A DNA stretch of 64,000 bases from Nematostella vectensis (taxonomy: Eukaryota; Cnidaria; Anthozoa; Actiniaria; Edwardsiidae). The stretch lies in NCBI RefSeq assembly GCF_932526225.1, contig NC_064039.1:4849001-4913000 (forward strand). Reading direction: 5' to 3'. A program made the translations under genes and the position numbers. A model generated the notes under the pieces. That model was not told the DNA's origin. It was given only the letters and a program-made list of their open reading frames with translations, and made no database searches. Positions 59,058-64,000 of the stretch are shown piece by piece; position 1 is the stretch's first letter, and each line of letters starts with the position of its first letter.

Positions 59058-62000
59058 TCACTGTTTCTTGTTGAGCTCTGCGTCTTCGCTTAGCTCAATA
59101 CTATCATTGGACACCTCCTCCAGGCCGCGTTTTACTGGTGTCTGTGTGTTCGGCTCTTTAGGCTTGTCCCACTGCTGCCTGTCCACCGAAACAAGAAGAC
59201 AGAAGACCGTAGCTCCAATAATGTAGACGAGAAGAGTGGTCCAGAACACCAACCGCCACTCCTCAGCGGTCTGAATACACACAGTGATTTAAAGGCAAAT
59301 GAGTTGGAATACGAGGGGGTGCTAGGGTAGTTTAGATAACAAATATGTGAAAGGTCACTGGAGGATTCACTAAGGGGGTACGAAAGACAAAATTCTGTAT
59401 TCAAATTCTTGTAATCAGATTACAAGCGTAGACAAATCTAAGGCTGGGGCTTTCTTCCGCGCGCGTGTTTCTACCACTAGTGTTTGTGATAGCCCGGAAG
59501 CAAATAAAAAAAGACCAAGAGTCTTTCTCATTTGAGGAATAAAACAGCTGATGTCAGGACTAAAAGGATTGGAAAAAAAATAATATGAAACTACCCCACT
59601 ACAGGCCCGTGAATTTGTATCGTCTATACGTTGTGTCGTCTAGTAGCTTCAGAAGTTCTCTACAGGATTAAACACTAAACAGTTCGGGTGTTTTAAACTC
59701 TCGGACTGTCATCTGCCTCACGTGTCTCACTCCGATGCCTGTGACGCCTTAGAATGACTAGTACTGACCTTATTTCTTGTCATGAACCCGACCATCATGG
59801 GTGTTATAAAGCCCGTTGTTCCACCAATAGTATTGCACAATCCCATGATGATTGACGAGTTTCGCGGGGCTATATCCAGCATGTTCACCTGGAAGCCGGG
59901 GTATATCAGTCCGGACATCAGGCCTGCTAGTCCGACTACGATGACGACATACACCGGGTGGGCTATGTACCCGGACAGTACGATAAACATTCCTGCTGTT
60001 GCGCCTGAGGAAAAAAAACGAGTCTTGACAGAAGTGTATATGCTAAACAACGCATTTTTGCACAACTTTGCAGCCAATCCCCGGCCAGCCTCTAGGGTAT
60101 AACAAGAAGGGGTTCCTACCCCCCTTTATATTTATTTTTTGTATTCCGAATGCCACGCTATTAGTTCTTTGGTGGTATCTTGACATTACTTACAATAACT
60201 GAAAGCATCAACAGACCTGTGTTACACTGCGCAACGTACCTTGAATTTCAAAACCATAAACTGGTCACTCCAGAAAAAAAAACCTATACTATGATGAAAT
60301 ACTGTTTAAATTATGCATCTCCTGGGTAAGAAGGGTTCAGTTCGTCTACACGGATTTGGTTATGTTTATCACGTGACTGCACCTGCTCAAAAGAACAGCC
60401 TTTGTATTGATGTATCACGTGACCATACCTGCGCAGTAGAACAGCCTTCGTACTGATATTGTTCGGAGGTACCCTCGTCTTCGCAACATATCGGCTACGC
60501 ATCCCCCCACGGGGCATGAGATTGCCTTTAGCAGAAAAGGCGTCGCGGCTACAAAACCCATCTGAGGATAAATATGGTATGGATACAAATCACAATCAAA
60601 AGCCTGTTATTTATTGTCATTTACTATACCATATATATAAGCATTTAGCGCAATTAATTTTAAAAGGCGCAACTGATCTGAAATTATAAAATACTACAGA
60701 GTGCTATCGCTTAGAGGATGTTTAATTTTTTTTTTGCTGAAAATGTGTTTGTTGCTTAAATTTGAAAATCGCTTCGTGCACATCTGTGCTATCTTTTTAA
60801 GGGGTAGGTTTTCTCATTGTGCTATCTTTTAGGGGTAAGATTTTCATACCCAAGGTATCCCTTAGGTGATTTTGCCGACTATCACCCACGTCTGTTTTAT
60901 GGGAGTTCCCCCAGGGGAGCTCCCATAAAATACGTCAGTGTTTCGTGACTTCAAACTTATAACGCCGCGTACAATACACGATACGCACGTCATGTCAGTG
61001 TTGGATAATTATAGCATAGTTTGTGACGTGAAACGTTCACCTTATCAAGTCGTAACTGATGATACCACACTGATTATGGGACGTAATTTGTATTGTTGAC
61101 GTCATGATAATACACTTACATGATGTACGTCATAGTGAATGACGTCAAGTAGGTACAGAGGGACACAAATCAACAGCACGTAGAGGCCCCAATCGCCAGC
61201 GAACGCACCTACCGCTATGCCCCACACTCTTTTGGACCCTAAAATTTCTTTCCACGGCACGCCGCCGCTGAGCTGCGATAGAACAAAGGGAACAAATTTT
61301 GTATACCTATGCCTAGAATAGGAACGGGTTGCACTTTATTTTTTCTTTACTTTAAAGAGCGAGGAAGCATTTTTGTCTTTTTCTGTGTGTACCCTGGTAA
61401 AACGTCAAGCCTGTGCTAGGTTCTTCACGTTATTCCTTTAGAATTCGGAGAACAGGGGTGACCAAAGGGAAGCAAGGGTAAGCAAAAAAAAAAACTGAAA
61501 ACGGATCTGAGCTAAGGGGAGAAAGGAATGTGGAATTGTAACTGGTGAAAAGTAAAAAAAAAGGACATGGCCAAGAATCTAACCTCGTCCAGATCCGGTA
61601 AAATGAGAAAAATAGACCATACCTCGAGACATGCGCTGAAACGCCGTATGGCAGCATAAAGCTTTACGGCTAAGCTGGAGATTTCGGCCCCAGCACCGCT
61701 ATCTAGCGAACTGTACAACACAAAGGAACCTAAGGTACCCGCGCATTAATGGGGAGGCAATAACCAGGACCCCAGCCCTGTCTTAGTCGGTTACGCCACG
61801 CACAGCTCGCTGAAATGCACACTGAAAAATATCGGGGTCTTTTTCCCGCTTGCGCCTCTTGGGAATAGTTGTATTGCTATACACCTTTTGCTTTTCATTA
61901 ACGAGAAATACGCATTCATTTTAGCCAAAACTACAAACATTTACGCCGATGTACTGTCATTTAAGCGAAAGTAAAATCATTTGAACTAAAATGAAATACA

Positions 62001-63238
62001 TTAACGAACATTGCATAATTGAGTGCACACAATTGCATTTCCTTAACACTCATTTACACTATTCGACAACCAGGAATAAAAAATCTATTTTTATTTGCGC
62101 GTTGATACATAACAATAACACAAACAATGCACATACATTCAAAATAAATGATACTAGCACTAAAAAATTAATATTCGATCATTTCGCCGTAATGTAGTAG
62201 TGCCGTCACCATTTGTACAGCACACTACGACCTAGGCCTACATTGCTGCCTTTACTCTTTTTACTTCTTTGTCCAGTACCGCACGTGCATATGATATTTT
62301 TTGTACCCAAAACAACAAAAACCAGCTACAGTGAAATGCATGCAATCTATGATGTTTTATGTTTTTAAGTTTTAGAAAATACTGTAATAAATCTCTCGTA
62401 TGCTACTCTCCTCGACTTTCTTAGCATTTCAGATTCTAGAGTTCATATTTTCCTTGGCATAGGTATCGGCCATGGGGCCTCAAACCTGAATATAGCGTCC
62501 AAAAATCATAAATCATGCGATTTAAAGTGTAGAGTCTCACACGCTTTAACGACGCACTCTATAATAAAAACGCTGACGCTCTTTGTCATAAAATCTGACT
62601 CACCCAAGGATTTTCCTCGTACTATTCGTCAATAAATAGTTTTACAGACAGCTTCGACACCCTTAGTTGCTATCATTGTTTACAACGAAGATCACGTTAA
62701 ATGTTACCAGATCTGAAATACAATTCTGATTTCCTTTCAGAATTGCAAAATATCGGCGCTTTAGCCAAAATCTAGGGAAGACCTTTCACACTCAAGCGAT
62801 AAAACGTAAATCACTAGTGTGTCAGATCTTAATTTGTAATCAATACATATAGTTTACTACGATATTCAATATTAATAATAATTAAGATAAAGGAACTCCC
62901 GAGAATAATGAAGAATTCTAAAGAAATAAAAAATAATTAAAATTACAAAATAAAGTACTTTGCTCACTGTTTAACCCGGGTGCACCAAAAAATAAAGACC
63001 GAAGAAAATCTTTCTCACCCTTGCTACTTAGAGCAAGAGTAAGAATAAAACGCAACCCTGTTCCTATTCCAAAAAGCATATGATTGCCCCCAAATCGACC
63101 TAGAAATACGCACCTCACTGGCGTGGACAGCGGTCTCTTCTATGAACTCCCTTTCCTCATCAGATATTGACGGGTGAAAAGATGGAGTCTCATACGCCAG
63201 TAATACCCACATAATGTACCACAGCACTCCAAACGCAC
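59058..63238 (-). CDS. SLC17-type anion transporter, C-terminal half
   Basis: Exons placed (minus): 63114-63238, 61120-61272, 60429-60548, 59769-60004 and 59058-59270. They encode about 280 residues of the C-terminal half of a major-facilitator protein. Diagnostic strings are GVLWYIMWVLLAYETPSFHP, ISDEEREFIEE, VPWKEILGSKRVWGI, ISCPVGGCVADMLRRRG, YPGFQVNMLDIAPR, MGLCNTIGGTTGFITPM and the end EEWRLVFWTTLLVYIIGA. This is the sialin/VGLUT/phosphate-transporter (SLC17) pattern, so it should move organic anions across lysosomal, vesicular or plasma membranes; the substrate cannot be told. The last 35 residues are cytosolic and acidic. About seven residues expected between exons 61120-61272 and 60429-60548 were not placed, because the phases (0 and 1) do not join; a mini-exon is probably missing. 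The 5' half lies beyond the window. Confidence 0.85.
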
Positions 63239-63702
63239 CTGAAAGATAATAAATAACAAGGGGTGGTGACGCTGAAAGGCCTATTTTCACACTAGCGAAG
63301 AGGGAACGAAGCGAATGTACACAGGCCCGTACAGAAAGCGCCATTGGCCAGCGAAGTGCTTGCTCGAATGAACATAAGTAGACAAACGGACTTGCTGGCA
63401 TGCATTTTAGATCGAACGAGCCTTCGCCAGCAATGCTGGCCGATGTTGGCGCTGTTTGCGTGAGCTTAAAATGGTAACGCCCCTGTGTAAATTAGCACGA
63501 AGTGAACAAAAGCGGAGAAATGACAGAACGGAATGGTTCACTTTCTGTTTTTCTCCTCATTCGTATTCTGAAGGTTGTGCACAACCAGCGCATGCACACA
63601 AGTAACTTTTGGAATTGATTCTTCGTGGAATAACAAATCCAAGGAAACATGGCTCCGCCTATTTACGCTACTTAACGGCCCCTATTCAAACGAACAAACC
63701 CA

Positions 63703-64000
63703 ATGAAGTCGATGGTGCTATACCCAGATAAAAGTGCACGTGCTTACCAAAGCATTAAAACAGAAAGAATTTGATAGTGCTAAAAGAGCACCTGCTTACC
63801 AAAGTAGTAAATATTCAAACAAGTCGATGGTGTTATACCCAGATAAAAGTGAATGTGCTTACCAAAGCAGTAAAACACAAACAAGTCGATAGTGTTATAC
63901 CCAGATAAAAGTGCATTTGCTTACCAAAGCAGTAAAACACAAGCAAGTCGATGGTGTTATACCCAGGTAAAAGTGCATTTGCTTACCAAAGCAGTAAAAC
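63703..64000. repeat. About 62-bp tandem repeat that contains an SLC17 exon end and splice donor
   Basis: Five units run to the window edge; each has ttaccaaagc at its right (63745, 63797, 63860, 63922, 63984 approximately) and gtcgatggtgttatacccag in the middle. In transcript sense the unit ends FVFYCFG followed by GTAAGC, a fit to the residues that precede GAFGVLWYIMW in SLC17 proteins. The array therefore consists of copies of the end of the next upstream exon plus its donor. Unit 1 has an in-frame stop. Confidence 0.8.

Overview
The window reads as metazoan nuclear DNA: multi-exon genes with GT/AG introns, no operons, many short inverted-repeat elements, two degraded LTR/YR retrotransposons and abundant minisatellites. 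The gene and repeat content (severin-type gelsolin genes, a repeat SOD-like surface protein, DIRS and BEL/Pao elements, TTAA-flanked MITEs) best fits an invertebrate, probably a cnidarian such as a sea anemone; the species call is inference. All genes that could be reconstructed lie on the minus strand, so they read from high to low coordinates.

Layout. 1-2475 is a 32-bp minisatellite with a 544-bp higher-order period. At 2572-2808 there is one exon of a TMEM53-like (DUF829) gene. 2.9-7.0 kb is repeat-rich DNA without a convincing gene. 7.1-43.3 kb holds three head-to-tail gelsolin/severin-like genes: copy A (7085-14529, 13 exons), copy B (15636-22381, 13 exons) and the divergent copy C (30035-43267, 14 exons). 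I assembled all three exon by exon; each stays in frame from ATG to stop. Between B and C sits a broken DIRS-type tyrosine-recombinase retrotransposon (23.4-28.0 kb). The last intron of C holds a truncated BEL/Pao element (31.9-35.4 kb) and a nested TTAA-flanked MITE. 45080-54069 is a 10-exon gene for a 757-residue secreted protein with four Cu/Zn-SOD-like domains and a hydrophobic, probably GPI-anchoring tail; two domains keep all copper ligands but not the full zinc site. 54.1-59.0 kb is repeat-rich. 59058-63238 and beyond is the 3' half of an SLC17-type anion transporter whose next exon end is tandemly repeated up to the window edge.

How the parts work together. The gelsolin-like proteins would bind, sever or cap actin in the cytosol. 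A and B share exon structure, promoter sequence and even the minisatellite in the same intron, so they arose by a recent segmental duplication, while C is older and has decayed actin-regulatory repeats 2 and 3. The SOD-like protein would act at the cell surface and the SLC17 protein in a membrane. No functional link between these genes is visible.

The most unusual theme is that minisatellites or local duplications have amplified sequence around 5' splice sites at three separate places (7.5-8.2 kb, 10.56 kb, 63.7-64.0 kb). In addition, a MITE ends six bases from a splice acceptor of the SOD-like gene.
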